Below, piece by piece: positions 1 through 6,384 of a stretch of 12,505 bases of DNA. The notes beneath the pieces are model-generated. The model was not told the DNA's origin and did no database searches. It was given only the letters and a program-made list of their open reading frames with translations. The DNA is taken from positions 1 to 12,505 of the forward strand of contig SKOL01000456.1 in assembly GCA_007120055.1 (NCBI GenBank). The letters are read 5' to 3'. Numbering within the stretch: position 1 is the stretch's first letter; each line of letters opens with the position of its first letter. The position numbers and the translations under genes are program-made. The stretch comes from Anaerobacillus sp. GTDB taxonomy: Bacteria > Bacillota > Bacilli > Bacillales_H > Anaerobacillaceae.

Positions 1-217
1 ATGAAACGACTAAATTATTATTGTTCTCGTTAAGAAAATCGCATGGATCTGCTAATAATCCTGTCACCCCATTACACTCAAATTGTAGTTGTTCTAATCC
101 GGTTAGACCTGTAAATGAAAGTGGGCCAATATCAACCTGTCGAGTTACCCAGTCATAAATTTTGTCAACTCTAATACAAAGCCTTTCTTGTGCACCCATA
201 ATCGACTTATAGTCCAT
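1..217 (-). CDS. Cys-rich spore-surface family protein, copy 1 (C-terminus cut by window edge)
   Basis: The first 72 residues are visible, starting at ATG 217-215 behind a strong GGAAAGGAG site. The N-terminus (MDYKSIMGAQERLCIRV, then YDWVTRQVD) matches the three complete family members at 1242-1952, 2107-2826 and 2962-3696 residue for residue in spacing. This makes it a fourth paralog and the most diverged one. Two further cysteines are visible, one in a DPCDFL motif that corresponds to DPCAEL or DPCFEL in the others. I do not recognise a named family. A structural spore-surface role is inferred from the sigma-K-like promoters of its paralogs. I found no such promoter in front of this copy. 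It uses ATG where its paralogs use TTG, which helps fix their starts. Confidence 0.85.
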   Translation of the reverse strand, partial: MDYKSIMGAQERLCIRVDKIYDWVTRQVDIGPLSFTGLTGLEQLQFECNGVTGLLADPCDFLNENNNNLVVS

Positions 218-238
218 ATAAATAAACTCCTTTCCTAA

Positions 239-361
239 GAGATACTACATCATATTCCATATAGACAAAAACGCATAGATGAATGTACTGATGAATTAGT
301 GGAAAAATTAGTTATAGGACTAGATGTTATTTCTTTGGATACACAAGAAAGTTTGGAATAA
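239..361 (+). pseudogene. Coding remnant without a start codon
   Basis: A 40-codon open frame follows a stop at 236-238 and ends at TAA 359-361. It has no ATG, GTG or TTG near its beginning and no ribosome binding site. Its C-terminal part has balanced, helix-like composition (IDECTDELVEKLVIGL) and looks like genuine protein sequence. I read it as the tail of a gene whose front was lost, perhaps when the family copy at 1-217 was inserted or rearranged. It lies where a promoter for that copy would be expected. The source protein is not recognised, and chance coding is possible. Confidence 0.35.
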
Positions 362-389
362 AGGAAAAACTCAAGCTTTTCGTTTATTT

Positions 390-875
390 TTAAAAGTTAA
401 TAACAATATTATTTAATGATGAAAAACCTTCTTTTAGTTCTTGAAAATAAACAAATGCTTCGATAATTACAGAATTTGTGTCATCTGGCTTAACGCACCT
501 TAAATCAAAATTTGAGAAAATTAGTTTTTCTTCCGGTAATAGTTTATTTTTGTTACTCGGTCTTAACCAATGTTCACCCGTTTCTTTCACTTTTTCTTTC
601 CAATTTTTATCTACGTACGTCCATTCTTCAGAAGTAGTTCCGTCAATAACTAGATCACCTTTTGGGATAAAATTGATTTTTCCGCCCAAGTTTCCAGCTT
701 CTGAAGGTTTGATGCGAATACAAATAACTGGAGTATTTAACGTTTCAGAACTGAAGTTTTTAATAATGAAATGCCCGAGAATTAGGAGTTCTTTCATTTC
801 TTCATTTAAATCAGGAAGAATAATAGAATAATTAAAAAAAGCATTTACATGACTATTTATGTTCTTATCAACCAC
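390..875 (-). CDS. Hypothetical protein, 161 aa, likely beta-rich
   Basis: It starts at GTG 875-873, with AAGGAGGG placed at good distance upstream, and ends with TAA at 390-392. There is no signal peptide or membrane segment. Alternating hydrophobic and polar residues (VICIRIKP, SVIIEAFVYF) suggest a beta-sandwich fold. The central part is rich in Trp, Lys and Glu (EEWTYV, GEHWLRP). I do not recognise a named family. Its neighbours on both sides are members of the Cys-rich spore-surface family, so a sporulation role is plausible but inferred only. I saw no sigma-K promoter directly upstream. A degenerate copy of a paralog promoter lies about 180 bases further up (1053-1083) and might drive it. 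Confidence 0.75.
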   Translation of the reverse strand: MVDKNINSHVNAFFNYSIILPDLNEEMKELLILGHFIIKNFSSETLNTPVICIRIKPSEAGNLGGKINFIPKGDLVIDGTTSEEWTYVDKNWKEKVKETGEHWLRPSNKNKLLPEEKLIFSNFDLRCVKPDDTNSVIIEAFVYFQELKEGFSSLNNIVINF

Positions 876-942
876 GATGAGCCCTCCTTGTTTTAATATT
901 AATACTTATAAAAAATACATATGCAAAAAGGGCACTTTTTAT

Positions 943-1053
943 ATGAAGTTTAAACGATTGTCCTCAACAAAAATAAAAAATGAACATACAATACTAATAA
1001 GAGATGGGGAGAGAGTTATATCGTTCATTCTTTCAGCTGAGGAAAATTGTTAG
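943..1053 (+). CDS. Possible 36-aa small protein
   Basis: ATG 943 follows an AAAAAGGG stretch by about 11 bases, and the frame ends at TAG 1051-1053. The product is basic at the start and mixed at the end (ILIRDGERVISFILSAEENC), which reads like protein rather than AT-rich noise. It is not recognised. A plus-strand terminator lies about 140 bases downstream, which would suit a short plus-strand transcript. There is no second copy or clear promoter, so this is weak. Confidence 0.25.
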   Translation: MKFKRLSSTKIKNEHTILIRDGERVISFILSAEENC

Positions 1054-1083
1054 GTATAGCTGCCAACTTAACCTATAATTTTC
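1053..1083 (-). promoter_or_regulatory. Degenerate copy of a paralog promoter region
   Basis: This stretch aligns with the promoter region of the paralog at 2962-3696 (positions 3724-3755). Shared blocks are GGTATAGCT, CCAA, CCTAT and AATTTTC, with a few substitutions and one gap. On the minus strand the -10 would read TATAGGTTA, one base off CATAnnnTA, and the AC of the -35 is absent at the correct distance. No family gene follows it, so it looks like the remains of a lost copy. It could still give weak expression of the 390-875 gene. Confidence 0.5.
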
Positions 1084-1189
1084 TTCTATATAATATCGTG
1101 GAGCCCTCCTCCTCATTTTTGAATATATTTTCTGGACAACGACAAGCTCTTTTCTCAATACTTTTATTGGAGGATAACCATTGCTCCGT

Positions 1190-1232
1190 CAGGGGGATAT
1201 TAAGTTTTAATAAAATAACCTCCCTGTTTTTT
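1190..1232 (+). terminator. Hairpin plus T run, plus orientation
   Basis: CAGGGGG pairs with CCTCCCTG with one bulge around an AT-rich loop, followed by TTTTTT. The T run lies on the plus strand, although the adjacent gene (1242-1952) ends here on the minus strand. It would stop plus-strand transcripts from running antisense into that gene. It may act weakly in the other direction. Confidence 0.5.
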
Positions 1233-1241
1233 CTAATTTAG

Positions 1242-1952
1242 TTAACAATCATTCACTGGAAAAATATCAGGGCATTGCGGTGGCACGTATAGTGGCGGAC
1301 AATTAAAGGTAATTTCCCGCCGTGGCTGGCAGAAATCTGCAGCTACTTGTAATTTCACAATTGCTTCCATTTGGACGTTTTGGCAGAGGTTGATCGAAAC
1401 ATCGAGCTGTATAAACTCAGTATCTGAGCAGATAATCGTCGCATCACAATCGAAATCGGTAATTTCACATTGTAAAAATGTTCCTTCAGGAGCACATAAG
1501 AAAAATTTTTCAGTAACTGCAAAAGGTTGTGCGACAGATGTTAAATACTTTCCACGGGCATTAGAAACGCGAACGACAAAGTAACCTTTTTTCAATATTT
1601 TAACTTTTTGCAAAGTGATTTTTTCACCGTTAGGCATGAGAAAAATAATATTCTGGCGACCACCCCTTTGAGGGATTTCCGTACACAAAATTGCACTGGG
1701 AGCTAGTGGATTAACTGGGTTTCCTTTCTCATCAGTGATAATACATTCGATTGTTAACGGGCCATCTTCGTCCAGTTCGGCACAAGGATCGACAATAATA
1801 CCGGTTGGCCCTTCAAAATCTAAAGTTACTAAGCCGTTTACTCCAATAAAGCTTTGAACTGGAACATCAACTTGGCGTGTGACCCAGTCATAAACTTTCG
1901 GTACTTTTATACAAAGAGTATGTTGTGAACCTTTAAGCGCTCTCTGCTGCAA
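1242..1952 (-). CDS. Cys-rich spore-surface family protein, copy 2 (TTG start)
   Basis: The 236-aa product starts at TTG 1952-1950. A GTG three codons upstream (1961) touches the Shine-Dalgarno (GAAAGG) and so is unlikely to be used. The TTG sits about 9 bases from it and gives an N-terminus (MQQRALKGSQ, then LCIKVPKVYDWVTRQVDV) that aligns exactly with the ATG-started copy at the left edge. It has 13 cysteines, including the cluster QCEITDFDCDATIIC and a C-terminal Cys-Pro-rich end (NCPP, QCPD, final NDC). There is no signal peptide or membrane segment, which fits mother-cell assembly onto the spore. The family is not recognised by name. The KVYDWV element recalls SPOCS-type spore proteins, but I cannot confirm this. 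A structural, disulphide-linked surface role is inferred. Confidence 0.85.
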   Translation of the reverse strand: MQQRALKGSQHTLCIKVPKVYDWVTRQVDVPVQSFIGVNGLVTLDFEGPTGIIVDPCAELDEDGPLTIECIITDEKGNPVNPLAPSAILCTEIPQRGGRQNIIFLMPNGEKITLQKVKILKKGYFVVRVSNARGKYLTSVAQPFAVTEKFFLCAPEGTFLQCEITDFDCDATIICSDTEFIQLDVSINLCQNVQMEAIVKLQVAADFCQPRREITFNCPPLYVPPQCPDIFPVNDC

Positions 1953-1989
1953 AGTAATCACCCTTTCCTTTCTAAGTAGTTGTTTGCTT

Positions 1990-2016
1990 TATAGTATGTG
2001 CCCAACATATTTGTGT
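1990..2016 (-). promoter_or_regulatory. Sigma-K-like promoter for 1242-1952
   Basis: On the minus strand the -35 AC (2016-2015, within GCACAC) is followed after exactly 16 bases by CATACTATA (1998-1990), matching the sigma-K pattern CATAnnnTA. The predicted leader is roughly 30 bases. The element is nearly identical to that in front of the next paralog. Confidence 0.75.
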
Positions 2017-2040
2017 GCTAGTCTATAAATTTTTTCTTAA

Positions 2041-2078
2041 AAAACAAAAAAGAAGGAAAATGATCCCTCTTTTTTGTT
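2041..2078 (-). terminator. Terminator of 2107-2826
   Basis: On the minus strand AACAAAAAAGAGGGA pairs with TCCTTCTTTTTTGTT and runs into further T residues, about 30 bases past the stop of the second complete paralog. It separates the two neighbouring paralogs into independent transcripts. Confidence 0.75.
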
Positions 2079-2106
2079 AAGAAGTATTATTTCAAGTTAT
2101 TAATTT

Positions 2107-2826
2107 TTAATTACCAGGAAAAACTTCAGGGCATTGTGGTGGAAAACTTAATGGTGGACAATCAAATGGGATTTCAGGTCGTGGATGACAGAAATCTGCA
2201 GTGATTTCCAATTTCACAATTGCTTCCATTTGGACGTTTTGACACATATTAATGGAAACATCAATTTGACGGAACTCAGGATCTTTGTTTTCGTCTTTTC
2301 CGCAAATAATATTCGCGTCACATTCAAAATCGGTAATTTCACATTGTAAAAATGTTCCTTCAGGAGCACATAAGAAAAACTTTTCAGCCACAGCAAAAGG
2401 TTGTGGTTGAGATGTAAAAGATTCACCACGTGCGTTAGAGACGCGAACGACAAAATGTCCCTTTTTTAACACTTTAACCTTTTGCAGTGTAATTGTCTCA
2501 CCATCTGGTAAAGTGAAATTCGCTTTTTGGCGGCCACCAATTTGCGGAATTTCTGTACACAATATTGACTTAGGAGCTAACGGATCAACAGGATTGCCGT
2601 CTGCATCAGTAATAATACATTCAGCAGTGATTGCTCCGCCACCTGCTAATTCAAAGCAAGGGTCAATGCCGTTAGGAGTAGGACCTTCAAAACCAAGAGT
2701 AGTTAAGCCGGTGTCTCCTGTAAAACTTTGAACGGGAACGTCAACTTGACGTGTTACCCAATCATAAACTTTAGGAACTTTAATACAAAGTGTTTCTTGT
2801 GAACCTCTAATTGATTTGTGTTGCAA
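2107..2826 (-). CDS. Cys-rich spore-surface family protein, copy 3 (TTG start)
   Basis: The 239-aa product starts at TTG 2826-2824, eight bases after GAAAGGA. Two earlier starts are possible on paper. The one at 2883 lies upstream of the promoter -10, and the ATG at 2835 is fused to the Shine-Dalgarno, so both are unlikely. The N-terminus MQHKSIRGSQ aligns without gaps to the ATG-started copy. Twelve cysteines include LCAPEG, QCEITDFECDANIIC and the end FDCPP/QCPE. The C-terminal half is almost identical to that of the 2962-3696 copy (for example IICGKDENKDPEFRQID), which points to recent duplication or gene conversion. The central part (about residues 35-75) differs between copies. A cytosolic, mother-cell-expressed structural spore protein is inferred. 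The family is unnamed to me. Confidence 0.87.
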   Translation of the reverse strand: MQHKSIRGSQETLCIKVPKVYDWVTRQVDVPVQSFTGDTGLTTLGFEGPTPNGIDPCFELAGGGAITAECIITDADGNPVDPLAPKSILCTEIPQIGGRQKANFTLPDGETITLQKVKVLKKGHFVVRVSNARGESFTSQPQPFAVAEKFFLCAPEGTFLQCEITDFECDANIICGKDENKDPEFRQIDVSINMCQNVQMEAIVKLEITADFCHPRPEIPFDCPPLSFPPQCPEVFPGN

Positions 2827-2868
2827 AGTAATCATCCTTTCTAGATAGTTGTTAATAATTATCTGTTT

Positions 2869-2895
2869 TATAGTATGTGACAAACCTTTTTGTGT
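2869..2895 (-). promoter_or_regulatory. Sigma-K-like promoter for 2107-2826
   Basis: On the minus strand AC (2895-2894, within GCACAC), 16 bases, then CATACTATA (2877-2869). The flanking TAGACTAG before the -35 is shared with the promoter at 1990-2016. A start of transcription near 2862 leaves about 36 bases before the TTG start. Confidence 0.78.
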
Positions 2896-2920
2896 GCTAG
2901 TCTAGTTAAATATTGTGAAA

Positions 2921-2956
2921 AAGAAAAGAGAAGGTGGTGATGCCTTCTCTTTTTTT
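2921..2956 (-). terminator. Terminator of 2962-3696
   Basis: On the minus strand AAAAGAGAAGG pairs with CCTTCTCTTTT around an 8-base loop and runs into CTTTTT. It begins only a few bases after the stop codon at 2962. Confidence 0.8.
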
Positions 2957-2961
2957 CGCCT

Positions 2962-3696
2962 TTAACTATTCCCAGGAAAAATTTCTGGACATTGTGGTGG
3001 AAAGCTTAATGGTGGACAATCAAATGGAATTTCAGGTCGTGGATGACAGAAATCCGCAGTGATCTCCAATTTAACAGTTGCTTCCATTTGGACGTTTTGG
3101 CACATATTAATCGAAACATCGATTTGGCGGAATTCAGGATCTTTATTTTCGTCTTTTCCACAAATAATATTTGCATCACATTCAAAATCAGTAATTTCAC
3201 ATTGTAAAAATGTTCCTTCAGGAGCACATAAGAAGAATTTTTCAGCAACAGCAAAAGGCTGTGCTTGAGATGTTACATATTCCCCTAAAGCATTAGAGAC
3301 GCGAACGACAAAATGCCCTTTTTTCAATACTTTCACTTTTTGCAGTGTAATTGTTTCACCATCCGGCAAAGTGAAATTCGCATCTTGACGGCCACCAATT
3401 TGCGGGATTTCTGTGCATAAAATGGAATGAGGGGCTAACGGATCAACGGGATTACCATCTGCATCAGTAATAATACATTCAACAGATAGAGCCCCCCCAC
3501 CAGCTAAAAACTCACAAGGGTCAAGTGGGTCAGTGCCATTGGTACCGTTCGGAGCCTCAAAGTCTAATAGGCCTAAGCCAGTTTCTCCTGTAAAGCTTTG
3601 TACAGGAACGTCCACTTGACGAGTCACCCAGTCGTAAACTTTTGGAACTTTAATACATAAAGTTTCTTGACGACCTTGAATTGAATTTATTTCCAA
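2962..3696 (-). CDS. Cys-rich spore-surface family protein, copy 4 (TTG start)
   Basis: The 244-aa product starts at TTG 3696-3694, eight bases after GAAAGGA. The ATG at 3705 directly abuts the Shine-Dalgarno and is rejected. The N-terminus MEINSIQGRQ keeps the family spacing to LCIKVPKVYDWVTRQVDVPV. It is nearly the twin of the 2107-2826 protein from about residue 90 on. It differs by an insert, NGTNGTDPLDPCEF, in the variable central loop, where copy 3 has PNGIDPCFEL. It has 12 cysteines, all at family positions. Its promoter faces the plus-strand coiled-coil operon across a shared 370-base intergenic region, so both would be switched on in the same compartment. A structural spore-surface protein is inferred. 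Confidence 0.87.
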   Translation of the reverse strand: MEINSIQGRQETLCIKVPKVYDWVTRQVDVPVQSFTGETGLGLLDFEAPNGTNGTDPLDPCEFLAGGGALSVECIITDADGNPVDPLAPHSILCTEIPQIGGRQDANFTLPDGETITLQKVKVLKKGHFVVRVSNALGEYVTSQAQPFAVAEKFFLCAPEGTFLQCEITDFECDANIICGKDENKDPEFRQIDVSINMCQNVQMEATVKLEITADFCHPRPEIPFDCPPLSFPPQCPEIFPGNS

Positions 3697-3739
3697 AATA
3701 ATCATCCTTTCATTTGAAGTTGTGGTATAGCTACCAATG

Positions 3740-3766
3740 TATCCTATGAATTTTCAAAAAAAGTGT
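3740..3766 (-). promoter_or_regulatory. Sigma-K-like promoter for 2962-3696
   Basis: On the minus strand AC (3766-3765) lies at the end of an ACACACAC run and is followed after 16 bases by CATAGGATA (3748-3740), a full match to CATAnnnTA. The sequence around the -10 differs from the other two paralog promoters and matches the fossil element at 1053-1083 instead. Confidence 0.75.
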
Positions 3767-3924
3767 GTGTGTTTATCCTACTTTTGGGCTACTACCTATC
3801 TCTTTGAAATTATTTATTAGCCATGTTGATTAAATGACCGTTATGTAAAGTTATCGTTTAGAAGGATTTTCTTTTGGCGTGAAATTTAGGTGATCCATTA
3901 AAAATAATCGGCTTAATTAGGTAA

Positions 3925-3951
3925 CGAAAGAGTATTTGTTTCATATAGTAG
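3925..3951 (+). promoter_or_regulatory. Sigma-K-like promoter of the coiled-coil/JAMM operon
   Basis: AC (3925-3926), exactly 16 bases, then CATATAGTA (3943-3951), a full match to CATAnnnTA. It faces the coiled-coil gene and is back to back with the paralog promoter at 3740-3766. Transcription would begin near 3958. Confidence 0.7.
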
Positions 3952-4014
3952 TAGATATGGAATGTAAATTAGGCATTAGCGTATATATGTAATAAATAAG
4001 TAATAACGTTTGGA

Positions 4015-4034
4015 GGATATTTACTTAAATATCC
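4015..4034 (+). promoter_or_regulatory. Palindrome in the 5' leader
   Basis: GGATATTTA and TAAATATCC form a near-perfect dyad with a 2-base centre, between the promoter and the AAAAGGAGG site. As RNA it gives an 8-bp stem with an ACTT loop and no T run, so it is not a terminator. It could be a protein-binding site or an RNA-stabilising hairpin. Its function is unknown. Confidence 0.45.
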
Positions 4035-4059
4035 AAATTAGTAAAAGGAGGCTTCTATT

Positions 4060-6384
4060 ATGGGTTCGCAAACTCGAAATGATTTAAGTAATATTCAATT
4101 AAAGCAAAGATTGATTCACTTTAAATCAGAACTCGCACGTTATCAAATTAATGAAGGAAAGTATGATGAACTTGTAGAAAGGTTATCAAAAGAAAAAGCT
4201 GAATTGCAACGATCGTTGGAAGAACAAAGTTTAAAGTTAAATGAGTTGACAGAACAACATCGCGAACTTCTTCATGAAAAGGCTATTTTTCATGAGCACT
4301 TCGAAAAAGTAGCATCGGAAAATTCGGCACTTCAACTAAAGTTAGAAAAGTTTGAGTCTGATAAATTATCAATGAAAGAAAAACTTTTGACCAGTATTGA
4401 AAATAGTGAGCAAATAGCCTCACAATTACGGCAAGAAAATGAACAATTTGAAACAGAGAAAATAGATTTTCAAAAAAAGCTAGCTGACCAATCTCAAATA
4501 ATAAACGAATATAAAGACCAAATGAAAGAAAAAACAAAGGAAACAGATAGAATAATCAATGAAAATAAAGATTTAGTTCAAAAGTTAGCTAGTATTGAAG
4601 AAATTAACAAAGAACTAGAACAACAGCTTATGAGTACCTTGAAAGCTTCAGATCAACTCGAAAAAGAAATAATTGCAATTAAAGAAAATATTAACCAGGA
4701 TCAACTAAAGCTAATTGAAGAGATCGAAAGCTTGAAAGGTGAAAAGGATGAGGTAGCACAAAAGCTAGCTGACCAATCATCACTGTTCAACAACTTTGAA
4801 GGTGAGCTTGAGACTCATAAGCAACAAAACACAATATTAATTGAGCAAATAGAAGCCAAAGAAATGGAATTACGAAACATTGAAGAAAACTTCCAACAAC
4901 ATATCGATGAAAGTGCTGAGTTGAAAACGAAACTGCATCACGATAATGAAAAATATGAGAAAGATCAACTAGCTTTAAAACAGGAACTAGATAAGCTTAA
5001 AAAAATGTACCAAGATTTACAAAAAAGTGTTGATAAGAAAACAGCTGAAATTAATCAATTAGCACTTGAAAAGAAGGAATATGAACAAAAGAATGAAACG
5101 CTTACTGAAGAACTTGAACGTTTAAGTTCGGAAAAAAGTACCTTTAAGCAGCAGTTAGAAACGTATGAAATTGCTAATCAAGAATTGGAACAAGAAATTA
5201 ATGAATTTATTGAAAAAATTGGTGCAGATCAACTAGAAACAATTAGAGAATTAGAGGTTGCGAAAAAAGAAAATGAAAGGTTGCAAGATGTTTTAAAGCA
5301 TGAAAAAATAAAATTAAATGACTTTGAGGAATTAAAGGTAGCCACTCAAAAGGAGAAAGAGGAATTAGTAGTTCAATTAGAGGAACAAAAAATCGCTTTA
5401 GACGAATTGAAAAGTAAAGAAGAGTTATTAAATAAAAAAAGAGAAGAATTGGAAAATAAGTTAAATGAAAAATCTGATGCGAAACTTCAGTTAGAAAAAG
5501 AGCTAGAGCAACTAAAGGCTGACATTTCATCAAAAACTGAGAAAGTTGAAACTGCATCAAAAAGGGAAAGAGATAATTTCCTCAGTCAAATTGAGACTAT
5601 AGAGAAACAAAAAGAAGTGTTACAAAGTAAACTTAATTCTTCTCAGGCTACAAATAAGGAGTTAGAACAACGAATTTCCGCAACTAATCAAGAGTTGAAA
5701 ACAGTTCAATTGAGTTTAAAAGAGAAAACAAAAGAAAATACTAGGTTACAATCTGGGGTAGAAATACAAAATAATAAGGTGAAACAACTAGAAGAAACGA
5801 TCAAGAAGTATAACGCGGAAAAAGAGTTAATAGCAACTGAGAAAAAAGAATTAATGAAACAGGTTAAAGATTTGGACTATAACAATGCTGCATACGAGAG
5901 GACAATTTCTAAGTATGAAACAGTTATAAATCAAAACAATGGAGAAATAAAACAGTTAAAAGAATCTTTAAGTGAACTTAGAAAAAATATTAAAGATATA
6001 AAAAAAGAAAAATATCAATTTGAGCATCAAATAGAAAAAACGAATATAGAATTACAACATTTAAGAGACCAAAAGAAAGAATATTCACAGGATAAAGAGT
6101 TACTCATCAACTTACTAAGAAGTTTGCAAAAAGATGATCAAGTAAACCGTAGTCATCAAGAAACAATAAGAGCTGAACAACAAATTACAAATCCGAAATC
6201 AGATGGAAATAAAGATAATTCTTGGTTTTACAGAAACTTGAAACAGCAAACGAGAGGTAATGTTCAAGAAAAAGGAATACAACCCAATATAAATTTTAAT
6301 CCGTCGTCAGATTCATTTTTTTCGCTAACAAAGCAATTTCCGGAAATATTAAACAAAGCAAAAGAAGATGAAAAAGATCAATAA
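4060..6384 (+). CDS. Giant coiled-coil protein, 774 aa
   Basis: It starts at ATG 4060, eight bases after AAAAGGAGG. Residues of about 10-690 are almost entirely Glu, Lys, Gln, Leu and Asn in heptad-like order with no Pro, predicting one very long coiled coil (roughly 100 nm if continuous). Internal similarity suggests growth by duplication: QKLADQS recurs at about residues 139 and 234 (17 identical bases at 4477 and 4762), and DQLKLIEEIESLK near 214 resembles DQLETIRELEVAK near 390. The last 75 residues are not helical (SWFYRNLKQQ, NINFNPSSDSFFSL) and could be a docking tail. There is no signal peptide, membrane segment or ATPase motif, so SMC and Rad50 are excluded. Its stop overlaps the start of the JAMM gene. 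A fibrous spore-associated scaffold is inferred from the sigma-K-like promoter. Confidence 0.9.
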   Translation: MGSQTRNDLSNIQLKQRLIHFKSELARYQINEGKYDELVERLSKEKAELQRSLEEQSLKLNELTEQHRELLHEKAIFHEHFEKVASENSALQLKLEKFESDKLSMKEKLLTSIENSEQIASQLRQENEQFETEKIDFQKKLADQSQIINEYKDQMKEKTKETDRIINENKDLVQKLASIEEINKELEQQLMSTLKASDQLEKEIIAIKENINQDQLKLIEEIESLKGEKDEVAQKLADQSSLFNNFEGELETHKQQNTILIEQIEAKEMELRNIEENFQQHIDESAELKTKLHHDNEKYEKDQLALKQELDKLKKMYQDLQKSVDKKTAEINQLALEKKEYEQKNETLTEELERLSSEKSTFKQQLETYEIANQELEQEINEFIEKIGADQLETIRELEVAKKENERLQDVLKHEKIKLNDFEELKVATQKEKEELVVQLEEQKIALDELKSKEELLNKKREELENKLNEKSDAKLQLEKELEQLKADISSKTEKVETASKRERDNFLSQIETIEKQKEVLQSKLNSSQATNKELEQRISATNQELKTVQLSLKEKTKENTRLQSGVEIQNNKVKQLEETIKKYNAEKELIATEKKELMKQVKDLDYNNAAYERTISKYETVINQNNGEIKQLKESLSELRKNIKDIKKEKYQFEHQIEKTNIELQHLRDQKKEYSQDKELLINLLRSLQKDDQVNRSHQETIRAEQQITNPKSDGNKDNSWFYRNLKQQTRGNVQEKGIQPNINFNPSSDSFFSLTKQFPEILNKAKEDEKDQ

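Larger units (their letters stand above)
876..1241. other. 366-base gap with small frame, fossil promoter and terminator
   Basis: No convincing long gene is present. The gap holds the ribosome binding site of the 390-875 gene, a weak 36-codon plus-strand frame (943-1053), a stretch similar to the promoter of the third complete paralog (1053-1083), and a plus-oriented hairpin with a T run (1190-1232). Confidence 0.6.
3767..4059. other. Divergent intergenic region
   Basis: It holds no gene. It contains the plus-strand promoter at 3925-3951, a leader of about 100 bases with a 20-base palindrome (4015-4034), and the AAAAGGAGG site before ATG 4060. Nothing was recognised in 3781-3920. Confidence 0.6.

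Noticed and set aside
890..963. Sigma-K promoter directly upstream of the 390-875 gene
   Set aside because: CATATGTAT and CATATAAAA occur on the minus strand, but neither has AC 16-17 bases upstream nor a correct final TA.
2827..2883. Longer N-terminus for the 2107-2826 protein (start at 2883, beginning MSHTIKQ)
   Set aside because: The start would lie upstream of the promoter -10 (2869-2877), has no ribosome binding site, and has no counterpart in the paralogs.
4283..4537. Minus-strand hydrophobic frame inside the coiled-coil gene, resembling a membrane protein
   Set aside because: The reverse complement of Glu/Lys/Gln codons is rich in Leu, Phe and Ser by default; there is no start signal. 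The same applies to 5243-5560 and 11775-12047.
4060..6384. SMC, Rad50 or M-protein assignment for the coiled-coil protein
   Set aside because: There are no Walker motifs, hinge, signal peptide or LPXTG sorting signal; only generic coiled-coil similarity.
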